12,888 nucleotides of DNA from Burkholderiales bacterium (GCA_031283405.1 JAITBX010000003.1:1-12888); one strand, 5' to 3'; positions 1-6,504 are shown, counted from the stretch's first letter. Numbers and translations are program-made. Notes: generated by a model from the sequence alone, not told the origin.

Positions 1-347
1 AGTGCATCAATCACGATGTCCGCCGTCATCCGGGGTTGGATTGACCAGCCGACAACCTCGCGGTTAAACAGATCAAGAATGATCGCCAAGTACAACCAGC
101 CCTCGTCCGTCCAAACATAGGTCAAGTCGGCGCACCACGCTTTATTCGGTGCGGCAGGCTGAAAGTTCCTGTCCAGCAGGTTCGGCGCTACTGGCAACGT
201 GTGCCGTGAATCCGTCGTCGCCTTGAAACGCCGCTTGTGGCGCGCCTTGATGCCGTTTTCTCGCATCAGGCGCTCGACACGCCCTTTGCTCGCCGGGAGC
301 GTCAGTGAAACGGCGATTCGTGCGGCTGTGAACATGGTGAAGATGCG
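1..347 (-). mobile_element. IS3-family transposase OrfB, internal fragment
   Basis: The minus strand reads open from about position 347 off the left edge. The translation contains RVERLMRENGIKARHKRR, a linker ending LPVAPNLLDRNF, then CADLTYVWTDEGWLYLAI and LFNREVVGWS..PRMTADIV. This matches the HTH-to-catalytic-core transition of IS3-family OrfB. The Asp of ADLTYV corresponds to the first residue of the DDE triad; the other two acidic residues would lie beyond position 1. OrfA and the N-terminal part of OrfB are missing: family similarity starts around RIAV, near position 320. An ATG at 335-333 lies in frame but probably marks an internal Met rather than a native start. No terminal inverted repeat is visible at the right side, so this is not a clean insertion boundary. 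The element is probably a deletion remnant fused to dsbD. Family assignment is solid, the subgroup is uncertain. Confidence 0.85.
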
Positions 348-848
348 CTAAAACCACGTCTTTCTCGGCGCGGTCGAAAACACTTCTTCGCCCGGCGTCG
401 CCGTGGTCGGCACTTTGAGCGTCAGCACTTGCGCGGCGGCGGGATAGCACAGGCCGATGGCTTCGGCGCAACCTTGATAATTCACTTTGAGCGAGTAGGC
501 GCTGTCGCGCGGCAATTCTTTGGTGAACGGCAAAACGATAGAGAGGTCGCGGCGGTAAATCATGGTATCGCCGAAGGCAGGGTCTTTTTTATGTTCGCCG
601 ACGGGCAAGGTCACTTTGTCGAGAACGTCAGGCTCGATCAAGAACGACAGCTTGTTCTGATAGAGGTAGTAGCACGGCTCGACGGCGATTCGGACTTCAA
701 CCGAGCGGCCGTCGATCGGAATGGCCGAAAGGCGAAAGGCATCCTTGTCTTGCAGCGGCTGGGTGCTGCAAGCGGCGAAAGCGCTGCTGCCGATGCTGAG
801 GGTGAAAAAGAAAGAAGCAACGAGGGAACAAACGCGCAGAGAAATCAT
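348..848 (-). pseudogene. dsbD: DsbD (thiol:disulfide interchange protein), truncated after N-terminal domain
   Basis: Intact DsbD carries electrons from cytoplasmic thioredoxin across the inner membrane to periplasmic partners. It has an N-terminal periplasmic domain, a membrane domain and a C-terminal thioredoxin-like domain. Only the first is present here, 166 residues against roughly 570-600 for the family. The start at 848 is chosen because GGAG lies 6 bases upstream and a signal peptide follows (hydrophobic stretch ending SSAFA, cleavage before ACSTQ); the open frame runs to 899 but has no such support. The domain has YYLYQNKLSF, GDTMIYRRDL and YQGCAEAIGLCYP, with the redox pair at about C127 and C134. 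The protein ends RKTWF at a TAG (350-348), where the transposase fragment begins in the same frame. The remaining peptide could still be exported but cannot perform transmembrane electron transfer. It follows cutA with a 72-base gap, a neighbourhood also known from E. coli. Confidence 0.85.
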
Positions 849-920
849 GATGAACTCCGTTCGTGAATCAATGACTCGAATGATGGATGAAAAAAACATT
901 ATAGCGAGAGCAACACGCCA

Positions 921-1247
921 TCAAGGCGAAAGCGGGGCGTCGCCGCACTCGCATTGTACCCAAGTGTAGTAAGCCGGCAGCGCTTCGACGACGGCAACGG
1001 CGACGATTTCCGGCACTTCGTAAGAGTGATGCGCTTTGAGGTAATGCTCGAGCGCGGGATAGCGGGCGCGCGAGGTCTTGATTGCCAGCGGGATTTCGAC
1101 GGCGGTTTCGGCTTTCCCCTGCCAGCGGTAATGCGCCTGAATCGGCGCGCCGATGTGGACGCAGGCGGCCAGCCGGTTCTCGATGAGCTGTTGCGCCATC
1201 GCTTCGGCGGCGGCTCGATCCGACAGGGTGGTATGAACGATCAGCAT
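921..1247 (-). CDS. cutA: CutA1 divalent-ion tolerance protein
   Basis: This is a 108-residue cytoplasmic protein of the CutA1 family, small trimeric ferredoxin-like-fold proteins linked to divalent metal tolerance. Their biochemical role is still poorly defined. Recognisable family segments are LIENRLAACVHI near residues 21-32, YRWQGKAETAVEIPLAIKT in the middle, and HSYEVPEIVAVAV with PAYYTWV near the C-terminus. Length matches the family. The ATG at 1247 is followed directly by the conserved first strand (LIVHTTLSD), which supports this start although no strong ribosome site is seen. It is probably co-transcribed with the downstream dsbD remnant and is divergent from fxsA. Confidence 0.95.
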   Translation of the reverse strand: MLIVHTTLSDRAAAEAMAQQLIENRLAACVHIGAPIQAHYRWQGKAETAVEIPLAIKTSRARYPALEHYLKAHHSYEVPEIVAVAVVEALPAYYTWVQCECGDAPLSP

Positions 1248-1323
1248 GGTTGGCGAAAAATAAAGAAAAAATGAAAAGAGCTGTAACGGGCGGGGAGAAA
1301 CGTTGCAAAAGGTGCTGGAAAGC

Positions 1324-1338
1324 CTTATATGATATAAG
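1324..1338. promoter_or_regulatory. Perfect 15-base palindrome in the cutA/fxsA divergent intergenic region
   Basis: CTTATATGATATAAG has two 7-base arms around a single central base. It sits in the 173-base gap between the divergent cutA and fxsA starts, 77 bases from cutA and 83 bases from fxsA. The symmetry and location suit a dimeric regulator binding site. The AT-rich arms could also contribute a -10 element (TATAAG). No regulator can be assigned from the sequence. Confidence 0.4.
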
Positions 1339-1420
1339 CGGAAATACTTTTTTCTGCAAGACCGGGGATCAACGTATCCTCGACAGAATGGCCTGACAGG
1401 AATTTTACGGGAATCGAATA

Positions 1421-1879
1421 ATGCCTTTTATTTTGTTGTTGTGGTTGCTTCTGCCGTGGCTTCTCGATCTTTGGCTGACCGTGACGGTCGCCGATGCAGT
1501 GGGCGTGAGCGTTTGGTATTTCTTTCTGGCGTCGGCGGCGCTGGGTCTGGTGATGCTGGTGTGGGAATGGCGGCGCGTGCAAACGTATTGGCGGGCGTTG
1601 CGGCGGCTGGAAGGTTCACCGTGGCAACTGCTGGCGTCGGCGCGGCGGGGATTGGCGGCGTTGCTGCTGATTTTGCCGGGGCTGGGCAGTGATGTGCTGG
1701 CGTTGCTTTTGCTGATGTTTCCGGGCGGACGGCGGGTTTGGGCGCGCAACACAAACAGACGGCATGCAAACGAGTACGTTTACGCCGAGCGGCAACGCGC
1801 GGCAGGAAGAAGAACCGCAGAGACTGCCTATCAAGCATCACCCGGCGTGATTGAAGGCGAGTTTCGACGCGAAGAATAG
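1421..1879 (+). CDS. fxsA: FxsA family membrane protein
   Basis: The product is a 152-residue inner-membrane protein of the FxsA family. In E. coli, FxsA overproduction relieves phage T7 exclusion by the F plasmid; its native role is unknown. The N-terminus is hydrophobic (residues 2-25) with a second segment at about 29-47, then a basic WRALRRLEGSPWQLL stretch. The segment LAALLLILPGLGSDVLALLLL (about 79-99) matches the family pattern of a loop-like membrane region around a PG.x.D motif. The C-terminus ends VIEGEFRREE, typical of the family. A weak GGGA lies about 10 bases before the ATG. Membership of the FxsA family is fairly sure; sequence divergence in the first half is considerable. Confidence 0.8.
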   Translation: MPFILLLWLLLPWLLDLWLTVTVADAVGVSVWYFFLASAALGLVMLVWEWRRVQTYWRALRRLEGSPWQLLASARRGLAALLLILPGLGSDVLALLLLMFPGGRRVWARNTNRRHANEYVYAERQRAAGRRTAETAYQASPGVIEGEFRREE

Positions 1880-1941
1880 AAGGAGTCGTATCACCCCATC
1901 GTGCGGCCATGATCGAAACCTCGATGCTTCAGAGGCGCAGA

Positions 1942-1971
1942 TGGTATAGACCGCATGGCTTTTGAAAGGAG
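1942..1971 (+). promoter_or_regulatory. Extended -10 and ribosome site for the PXPV gene
   Basis: TGGTATAGA at 1942-1950 resembles an extended -10 element. It is followed by a strong ribosome-binding site, AAAGGAG at 1965-1971, 6 bases before the ATG at 1978. No good -35 element is visible. The ribosome site is clear; the promoter call is tentative. Confidence 0.4.
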
Positions 1972-1977
1972 TACAGC

Positions 1978-2388
1978 ATGAAAACGATGCAACGCATTCT
2001 GATGATCGGCCTGTTGACCGCAGGCGCGCTGGCTGTCGCCGGCGCGGCGCAGGCGAGAGGCGTGAACTGGTCGCTGGGAATAAATCTTCCCGGTGTGACT
2101 GTCGGCTTGGGGAACGCCATGTACCCGGCGATGTACCCACAGACCTACGTCGCGCCGTCGCTCGTCTATGCAGCGCCGCAGCCGGTGTATGCGCCCGCTT
2201 ATGTTGTGCCGCAGGCCGCCTATGTCGTTCCGCAGCCCGTCTATGCGCCGGCGTACTACGGGTATGGCGGCTATTACTACGCGCCGGCGCGGATGGCGTA
2301 CCGTCCGATGTATTACGGACACCCGGGTTACCGCAGCTATTATCGCGGAGGCTATTACCGTCCGGGCTACTATCACGGCAGACGTTGA
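1978..2388 (+). CDS. Secreted Tyr/Pro-rich PXPV-repeat-like protein
   Basis: The product has 136 residues. A signal peptide covers residues 1-26 (basic start, hydrophobic GLLTAGALAVAGA, AQA cleavage site before RG). A short segment, VNWSLGINLPGVTVGLG, follows and is also common in small outer-surface proteins. The rest (48-136) is of low complexity, with repeats such as PQPVYAPAY and PQAAYVVPQPVYAPAY, then Gly-Tyr-Arg clusters like YRGGYYRPGYY. About two dozen of these 89 residues are Tyr. PxPV-type repeats of this kind occur in small betaproteobacterial exported proteins of unknown function. It may be a surface or periplasmic structural protein, but no function can be assigned. The Shine-Dalgarno sequence is excellent. 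The gene is convergent with mpg, 24 bases apart. Confidence 0.8.
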   Translation: MKTMQRILMIGLLTAGALAVAGAAQARGVNWSLGINLPGVTVGLGNAMYPAMYPQTYVAPSLVYAAPQPVYAPAYVVPQAAYVVPQPVYAPAYYGYGGYYYAPARMAYRPMYYGHPGYRSYYRGGYYRPGYYHGRR

Positions 2389-2412
2389 ACAATCTCTCCG
2401 AACAGATGAGCG

Positions 2413-2988
2413 TTATTTGAAACGGCGGGAGAGGTACGGCGAGCCGGCCAAGCCAAAGCGCCACGGCAACGCCACCGCTTTGCTGATGCCGATGCGCGTT
2501 CCTTGCAGCACGTCAATTCCAACGGGTGCGGCCAGCACGGCGAACGGCGGCGCGGTGAGCGGCAGGCCGTAGTGCTGCTGCGTGATGCCCAGCGCTTGCC
2601 CGACGCGGCCGGGACCGGCGCACAGCAGACGGTCGTCGGCACCTTCATTCAGCAAACCTCGACGCTCGCGCATCACGGCAAGACCGTGCGTCGGTTGCAG
2701 AGCGCGGATCAGTACGCCCGCGCCGTGATCGGCTTCGCGGCAGACGAAATTCAAACACCAGTGAACGCCATAGCTACGGTAAACGTAGGCATGGCCGGGC
2801 GGGCCGAACATGGCGCGGTTGCGTGGGGTTTCTCCCGGATGGCAGTGGGAAGCGGGATCGCCGGTGTCGTAGGCTTCGGTTTCGACAATGATGCCGCCGA
2901 CGCTGTCCACCAGCAGCGTTGCGCCGATCATGGCGCGCGCCACATGCGGCGCGTCGCCGGAAAAGTCGTCGAAGGTGAGCGGCCTCAA
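2413..2988 (-). CDS. mpg: 3-methyladenine DNA glycosylase (AAG/Mpg family)
   Basis: The enzyme excises alkylated purines such as 3-methyladenine and initiates base-excision repair. The 191-residue protein shows the AAG-family pattern: VARAMIGATLLV (16-27), GGIIVETEAY (31-40), ASHCHPGETPRNRAMFG (46-62), HAYVYRSYGVHWCLNFV (66-82), GVLIRALQP (91-99) and CAGPGRVGQALGI. E38 and Y40 correspond to the catalytic Glu and the base-contacting Tyr of human AAG (E125, Y127). The first conserved residues lie close to the start, which forces a TTG start at 2988. This is only 2 bases after the TAG of the upstream DUF805 gene, so translation may be coupled. No Shine-Dalgarno is visible, and a start further upstream inside the DUF805 gene is possible. 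Confidence 0.92.
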   Translation of the reverse strand: MRPLTFDDFSGDAPHVARAMIGATLLVDSVGGIIVETEAYDTGDPASHCHPGETPRNRAMFGPPGHAYVYRSYGVHWCLNFVCREADHGAGVLIRALQPTHGLAVMRERRGLLNEGADDRLLCAGPGRVGQALGITQQHYGLPLTAPPFAVLAAPVGIDVLQGTRIGISKAVALPWRFGLAGSPYLSRRFK

Positions 2989-2990
2989 GC

Positions 2991-3359
2991 CTATGCGTCG
3001 GGAGAGGTTGGCGCGGGCGGTCCGAAGCGGTTGCTTCCCTCGGTGCTGGGCATCGCCATGAACACCAGAAGAATGATGCCGCCAACGAAGGGGATGAGGG
3101 AGATCAGAACAAACCAGCCGCTTTTATCCTGATCGTGGAATCGGCGAACGGCAACGGCGATAGAGGGAACGACGAACGCCAGGCTCACAATGAAAAATAC
3201 GATAAGAAGGATCGTTGACCCGCGAAACACGCTGCCGATGATGCTGAGCACGACGAAGATGATGAAGCAGAACAGCCAGAAAAGCCAATATTCGGCGCGC
3301 CCGGCGCGACCGCCGAATTGGGCGTATCTGTTTTTGAGAACGTCGAGAAACCAGTTCAT
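2991..3359 (-). CDS. DUF805 family inner-membrane protein (copy 1)
   Basis: This 122-residue membrane protein of unknown function belongs to the DUF805 family. The family start is typical: MNWFLDVLKNRYAQFGGRAG, then RAEYW. Three hydrophobic segments follow (about 26-44, 48-66 and 83-103). Between the second and third lies the hallmark motif VRRFHDQDKSGWFVL (about 73-87). The tail (NRFGPPAPTSPDA) is soluble. AAGGAAGG lies 4 bases before the ATG. It is the shorter of two tandem paralogues and lies directly upstream of mpg. Confidence 0.92.
   Translation of the reverse strand: MNWFLDVLKNRYAQFGGRAGRAEYWLFWLFCFIIFVVLSIIGSVFRGSTILLIVFFIVSLAFVVPSIAVAVRRFHDQDKSGWFVLISLIPFVGGIILLVFMAMPSTEGSNRFGPPAPTSPDA
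3108..3161. repeat. 54-base block identical to 3581-3634 (DUF805 copy 1)
   Basis: These 54 bases match 3581-3634 at every position, third codon positions included. They encode the 18 residues IAVAVRRFHDQDKSGWFV on the minus strand. Both flanking bases differ, so the identity stops sharply. Confidence 0.9.
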
Positions 3360-3463
3360 AAAGCCTTCCTTTGGACAAGAAAAGATATTAAAAAAGTTTT
3401 TAAATAATACCTCTTTTTAAGGGGAAACCTTCATCGCGTCGAGGTTTTTTCAAACCATCGGGG

Positions 3464-3883
3464 CTATGCGCCGGGCGAAGTTGGCGCGGGCGGGCCGAAA
3501 CGATTGTCTCCCGGCGTTCCCGGCAAAAGCATAAAGACAAGAACGATGAGGCCGCCGACAAAGGGGATGAAGGAAAGTAAAACAAACCAGCCGCTTTTAT
3601 CCTGATCGTGGAATCGGCGAACGGCAACGGCGATGTGTGGAACGAGCATCGCCAGCCAATAAAGGAGAAGGGGACTGACAAGGAGGAAAAGTGCCATAGG
3701 GTGAGAATCTATATCAGCCCTGACGGAAGCCGGGATAAAGATAAAGCCTGCGATATTGATCACGATATCGAATGCGAGAAAGACGAGCCACATGAACATA
3801 ACAAAAAACCAATACTCGGGGCGGCTGGCTCTGCCGTCAAATTTGGCGTATTTGTTTTTGAGAACATCGAGAAACCAATTCAT
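3464..3883 (-). CDS. DUF805 family inner-membrane protein (copy 2)
   Basis: This 139-residue paralogue of the gene at 2991-3359 has the same start (MNWFLDVLKNKYAKFDG), the same VRRFHDQDKSGWFVL core and the same NRFGPPAPTSPGA tail. The first half of the membrane region is different and longer, with an added loop (FIPASVRADIDSHPM) between hydrophobic segments. The start at 3883 is chosen over the longer frame to 3919 because AGGAAAG lies just upstream and it aligns with copy 1. Function is unknown. Tandem duplication followed by divergence is the simplest explanation. Confidence 0.92.
   Translation of the reverse strand: MNWFLDVLKNKYAKFDGRASRPEYWFFVMFMWLVFLAFDIVINIAGFIFIPASVRADIDSHPMALFLLVSPLLLYWLAMLVPHIAVAVRRFHDQDKSGWFVLLSFIPFVGGLIVLVFMLLPGTPGDNRFGPPAPTSPGA
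3581..3634. repeat. 54-base block identical to 3108-3161 (DUF805 copy 2)
   Basis: This is the second member of the perfect 54-base pair. Beyond its edges the two DUF805 genes differ at many silent and non-silent positions. Confidence 0.9.
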
Positions 3884-3979
3884 AAAACTTTCCTGAGCAG
3901 AAATAATTTTTTGAAGCAAACAGGCTCGATCGGGCGCGTTTGAATGACGTCTGTTTTTTTAATCAGGCTCGCATATAAA

Positions 3980-4021
3980 CTCGGCAGCTTTGTTTCGTTG
4001 CCTGAGTCGCCGAGGGCGGCG
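3980..4021. other. Inverted-repeat region downstream of lgt
   Basis: CTCGGC (3980-3985) is complementary to GCCGAG (4009-4014). A second small hairpin, CGCCG-AGGG-CGGCG, occupies 4008-4021 and overlaps it. It lies between the lgt stop and the second DUF805 gene, with TGTAGGGG on the minus strand beside it, a sequence also found at 12636-12643. It may act as a transcription end for lgt or be a dispersed-repeat remnant. No U-run follows on the minus strand. Confidence 0.35.
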
Positions 4022-4039
4022 TCCCCTACAAAGCAATCC

Positions 4040-4867
4040 TTATCGCGCCGATGTTTTTTCTTTCCTTCGATACGCCCACACCATCATTGCCACGCCGACG
4101 ATAGCCATCGGCAGCGACAACCATTGTCCCATCGACAGTCCCAGCGCCAGCGGCGGCAGAAAGCTGTCGGGTTGGCGAAAAAATTCGACGGTGAAACGAA
4201 AACTGCCGTAACCGATGAGAAAGAGCCCCGACACTGCCCCGCGCGGTTTCGGGCGCGCCGAAAACCACCACAAAATCACAAACAGCAGCACGCCTTCCAG
4301 CGCGAATTGGTAAAGCTGCGACGGATGACGCGGCAAATCATCGACTTGCGGAAAGATCATTGCCCACGGCGCGTTGGTCGGGCGTCCCCACAGTTCGCCG
4401 TTGATAAAATTGCCGATGCGGCCGGCGGCGAGTCCCAGCGGAATCAGCGGCGCGATGAAATCGGAAATTTCGAGAAAGGGGCGTTTCTTTTGCCGGACGA
4501 GAATGGTGACGGCGATGAGGACGGCAATGAAGCCGCCGTGAAAACTCATGCCGCCGTGCCAGGGTTGAAAAATTTCGAGCGGGTGAGCGAAGTAATACGC
4601 GGGTTTGTAAAACAGCACATAACCCAAGCGGCCGCCGATGATGATGGCGAGCACGCCGTAAAAAAGCATGTCGTCGATGTCGCGCGTCGTCCAGCCGGGG
4701 TAAAGACCTTTTTTGACGCGGTATTTGCCGAGCACGAGAAAAAGCAGAAACGCGAGCAGATACATCAGCCCGTACCAATGGATGGCGAACGGGTCGAGCG
4801 TAAACAAACCGAGATTGAACGGGCCGAAAGAAATAGCGGCGGGATTGAATTGGGGGTGAACAAGCAT
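4040..4867 (-). CDS. lgt: Prolipoprotein diacylglyceryl transferase Lgt
   Basis: Lgt moves a diacylglyceryl group from phosphatidylglycerol to the lipobox Cys of prolipoproteins in the inner membrane, the first step of lipoprotein maturation. The 275-residue protein has several transmembrane segments and the expected motifs: HWYGLMYLLAF (30-40), GGRLGYVLFY, HGGMSFHGG (104-112), GLAAGRIGNFINGELWGR (145-162), PRHPSQLYQ and FFRQPD. By comparison with E. coli Lgt, Y32, H110, R150, E158 and R231 occupy the positions of Y26, H103, R143, E151 and R239. The start at 4867 (MLVHPQFNP) matches family N-termini; the frame extends to 4942 without a better start. No clear Shine-Dalgarno is seen. Confidence 0.97.
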   Translation of the reverse strand: MLVHPQFNPAAISFGPFNLGLFTLDPFAIHWYGLMYLLAFLLFLVLGKYRVKKGLYPGWTTRDIDDMLFYGVLAIIIGGRLGYVLFYKPAYYFAHPLEIFQPWHGGMSFHGGFIAVLIAVTILVRQKKRPFLEISDFIAPLIPLGLAAGRIGNFINGELWGRPTNAPWAMIFPQVDDLPRHPSQLYQFALEGVLLFVILWWFSARPKPRGAVSGLFLIGYGSFRFTVEFFRQPDSFLPPLALGLSMGQWLSLPMAIVGVAMMVWAYRRKEKTSAR

Positions 4868-4972
4868 GGCGGCGATTGAAAATCCAGAAGTGTTTTGGTT
4901 TAGCGCAGCTTTAAGTGAAACGTTGACACTCCCGAGGTGCAATTATTCATGGTTTCATTCTTCGCCCCCACT

Positions 4973-5048
4973 GCCCCATCCCAACCTTCCCCCAGCGGGG
5001 GAAGGAGGAGCATTCCCTCCCCCTCTGGGGGAGGGTTAGGGTAGGGGC
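4973..5048. repeat. Intergenic C/G-rich nested inverted-repeat element
   Basis: Two perfect 9-base-arm hairpins stand side by side: CCTTCCCCC-AGC-GGGGGAAGG (4985-5005) and CCCTCCCCC-TCT-GGGGGAGGG (5015-5035). In addition, the left flank from 4973 is nearly complementary to 5027-5048, so the whole 76-base unit can also close as one long imperfect stem. It lies between rho and lgt. The look is that of a dispersed palindromic intergenic repeat. It could also limit read-through from rho into lgt. There are no coding features. Confidence 0.75.
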
Positions 5049-5073
5049 CAGCAGTGTAAGGATGGACACGATT

Positions 5074-5102
5074 AAATCAAAACCGCTCTACATTGAAAGA
5101 GC
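5074..5102 (-). terminator. Putative intrinsic terminator of rho
   Basis: On the minus strand, GCTCT (5102-5098) pairs with AGAGC (5089-5085) across an 8-base loop. It is followed by GGTTTTGATTT. It lies 19 bases beyond the rho stop. The stem is short and the U-run interrupted, so the call is moderate. Confidence 0.4.
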
Positions 5103-5120
5103 CGCATTGAAAATGTGCGC

Positions 5121-6383
5121 TTATCCGGCGCGCCGCATCGAGTCGAAGAAGTCGGCGTTGTTTTTGCTGGCGCGCACTTTGTCGAGCAGAAACTCCATCG
5201 CGTCCAGATCGTCCATCGGGTAAAGTACTTTGCGCAAAATCCACGTTTTCTGCAATACATCCGGACTCAACAGCAGTTCTTCGCGGCGGGTGCCGGAACG
5301 GTTGACGTTGATCGCCGGGTAAATGCGTTTTTCGGCCATCCGACGGTCGAGATGAATTTCCATGTTGCCGGTGCCTTTGAATTCTTCGTAGATCACATCG
5401 TCCATTCGGCTGCCGGTGTCGATCAGCGCCGTGGCAATGATCGTCAACGACCCGCCTTCTTCGACGTTGCGCGCCGCGCCGAAAAACCGCTTGGGACGAT
5501 GCAACGCATGCGCGTCGACGCCGCCGGTCAACACTTTCCCCGAGGTCGGCACCACGGTGTTGTAAGCGCGCGCCAGACGGGTGATCGAATCAAGCAGGAT
5601 CACCACATCTTTTTTGTGTTCGACCAAACGCTTGGCTTTTTCAATCACCATCTCGGCAACTTGCACGTGGCGCGTTGCCGGTTCGTCGAAAGTTGACGCC
5701 ACCACTTCGCCACGCACGGTGCGCGTCATGTCGGTCACTTCTTCCGGACGCTCGTCGATCAGTAAAACGATCAACACGACTTCGGGATAATTGGCCGCGA
5801 TCGAATGCGCGATGTGTTGAAGCATTACGGTCTTGCCGGATTTCGGCGACGCGACCAATAAACCGCGCTGCCCTTTTCCTATCGGCGCAACGATGTCGAT
5901 GATGCGGCCGGTGATGTTCTCTTCGGCTTTGATATCGCGCTCCAGCACCAGCGGTTTGTCCGGAAACAGCGGCGTCAGATTCTCGAAAAGAATTTTGGTT
6001 TTGGCGTTTTCCGGCGGTTCGTTGTTGATGGTGTCAACCTTGACCAGCGCGAAGTAGCGTTCGCCGTCTTTCGGTGTGCGAATCTCGCCTTCAATCGTAT
6101 CGCCGGTGTGCAGGTTGAAGCGGCGAATTTGCGACGGCGAAATATACAAATCGTCGGTGCCGGCGAGGTACGATGTTTCGGGCGAGCGCAAAAAACCGAA
6201 GCCGTCCGGCAATACTTCAAGTACGCCGTCACCGTAAATGCTCTCGCCTCGCTTGGCGTGCGTTTTCAGCAGGGTGAAAATGAGGTCGTGTTTGCGCAGG
6301 CGGTTAGCCCCCTCGATACCCATCGTATTGGCCATATCGACCAGTTCGGTAACGTGTTTGCTTTTGAGATCAGAAAGACGCAT
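5121..6383 (-). CDS. rho: Transcription termination factor Rho
   Basis: Rho is the hexameric RNA-dependent ATPase that releases RNA at factor-dependent terminators. The 420-residue length is standard. The N-terminal helical part (MRLSDLKSKHVTELVDMA) is followed by the cold-shock RNA-binding domain with DGFGFLRSPETSYLAGTDD (60-78). The ATPase core has Walker A ASPKSGKTV (178-186), LLIDERPEEVTDM, Walker B VVILLDSITR with D265, the Q-loop VVPTSGKVLTGGVDAHAL (277-294) and GTRREELLL. Numbering matches E. coli Rho almost exactly, with no insertion such as those of actinobacterial forms. It lies downstream of trxA on the same strand, as in many proteobacteria. The 245-base leader between them could host regulation, but no specific signal is evident. 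Confidence 0.99.
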   Translation of the reverse strand: MRLSDLKSKHVTELVDMANTMGIEGANRLRKHDLIFTLLKTHAKRGESIYGDGVLEVLPDGFGFLRSPETSYLAGTDDLYISPSQIRRFNLHTGDTIEGEIRTPKDGERYFALVKVDTINNEPPENAKTKILFENLTPLFPDKPLVLERDIKAEENITGRIIDIVAPIGKGQRGLLVASPKSGKTVMLQHIAHSIAANYPEVVLIVLLIDERPEEVTDMTRTVRGEVVASTFDEPATRHVQVAEMVIEKAKRLVEHKKDVVILLDSITRLARAYNTVVPTSGKVLTGGVDAHALHRPKRFFGAARNVEEGGSLTIIATALIDTGSRMDDVIYEEFKGTGNMEIHLDRRMAEKRIYPAINVNRSGTRREELLLSPDVLQKTWILRKVLYPMDDLDAMEFLLDKVRASKNNADFFDSMRRAG

Positions 6384-6504
6384 GGTGATTAAATGTTGTA
6401 GAAAAGCCGCGTATTTGAAAAAACGGCAAAATCAGCGGTCAGCCCGCAGCGAATGGAGAATCAGGGAAAAATCCCGGAACAGACCCAAGAATAAAAAGGA
6501 GCCG

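Noticed and set aside
1..335. Intact transposase starting at the ATG at 335
   Set aside because: The protein would lack the N-terminal part of OrfB and OrfA; similarity begins within the HTH-proximal region, so the ATG is probably an internal codon.
1441..1910. Several alternative frames over fxsA
   Set aside because: They are low-complexity Ala/Gly or Arg/Pro-rich translations caused by GC-rich codons. The FxsA frame has membrane segments and a conserved C-terminus.
2168..2572. Second plus-strand frame overlapping the PXPV gene and running into mpg
   Set aside because: It is an Arg-rich out-of-frame translation of the repeat region, with no ribosome site.
3944..4879. Long plus-strand open frame (311 codons) opposite lgt
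   Set aside because: It is antisense to the well-supported lgt gene. Its translation is highly charged and of low complexity, as expected for the complement of a GC-rich membrane-protein gene.
4985..5035. Regular hairpins that might suggest a CRISPR-like array
   Set aside because: There are only two dissimilar units, no spacers of uniform length and no cas genes nearby.
5115..5696. Plus-strand open frame (193 codons) opposite rho
   Set aside because: It is an antisense shadow of a highly conserved gene, with no signature of its own.
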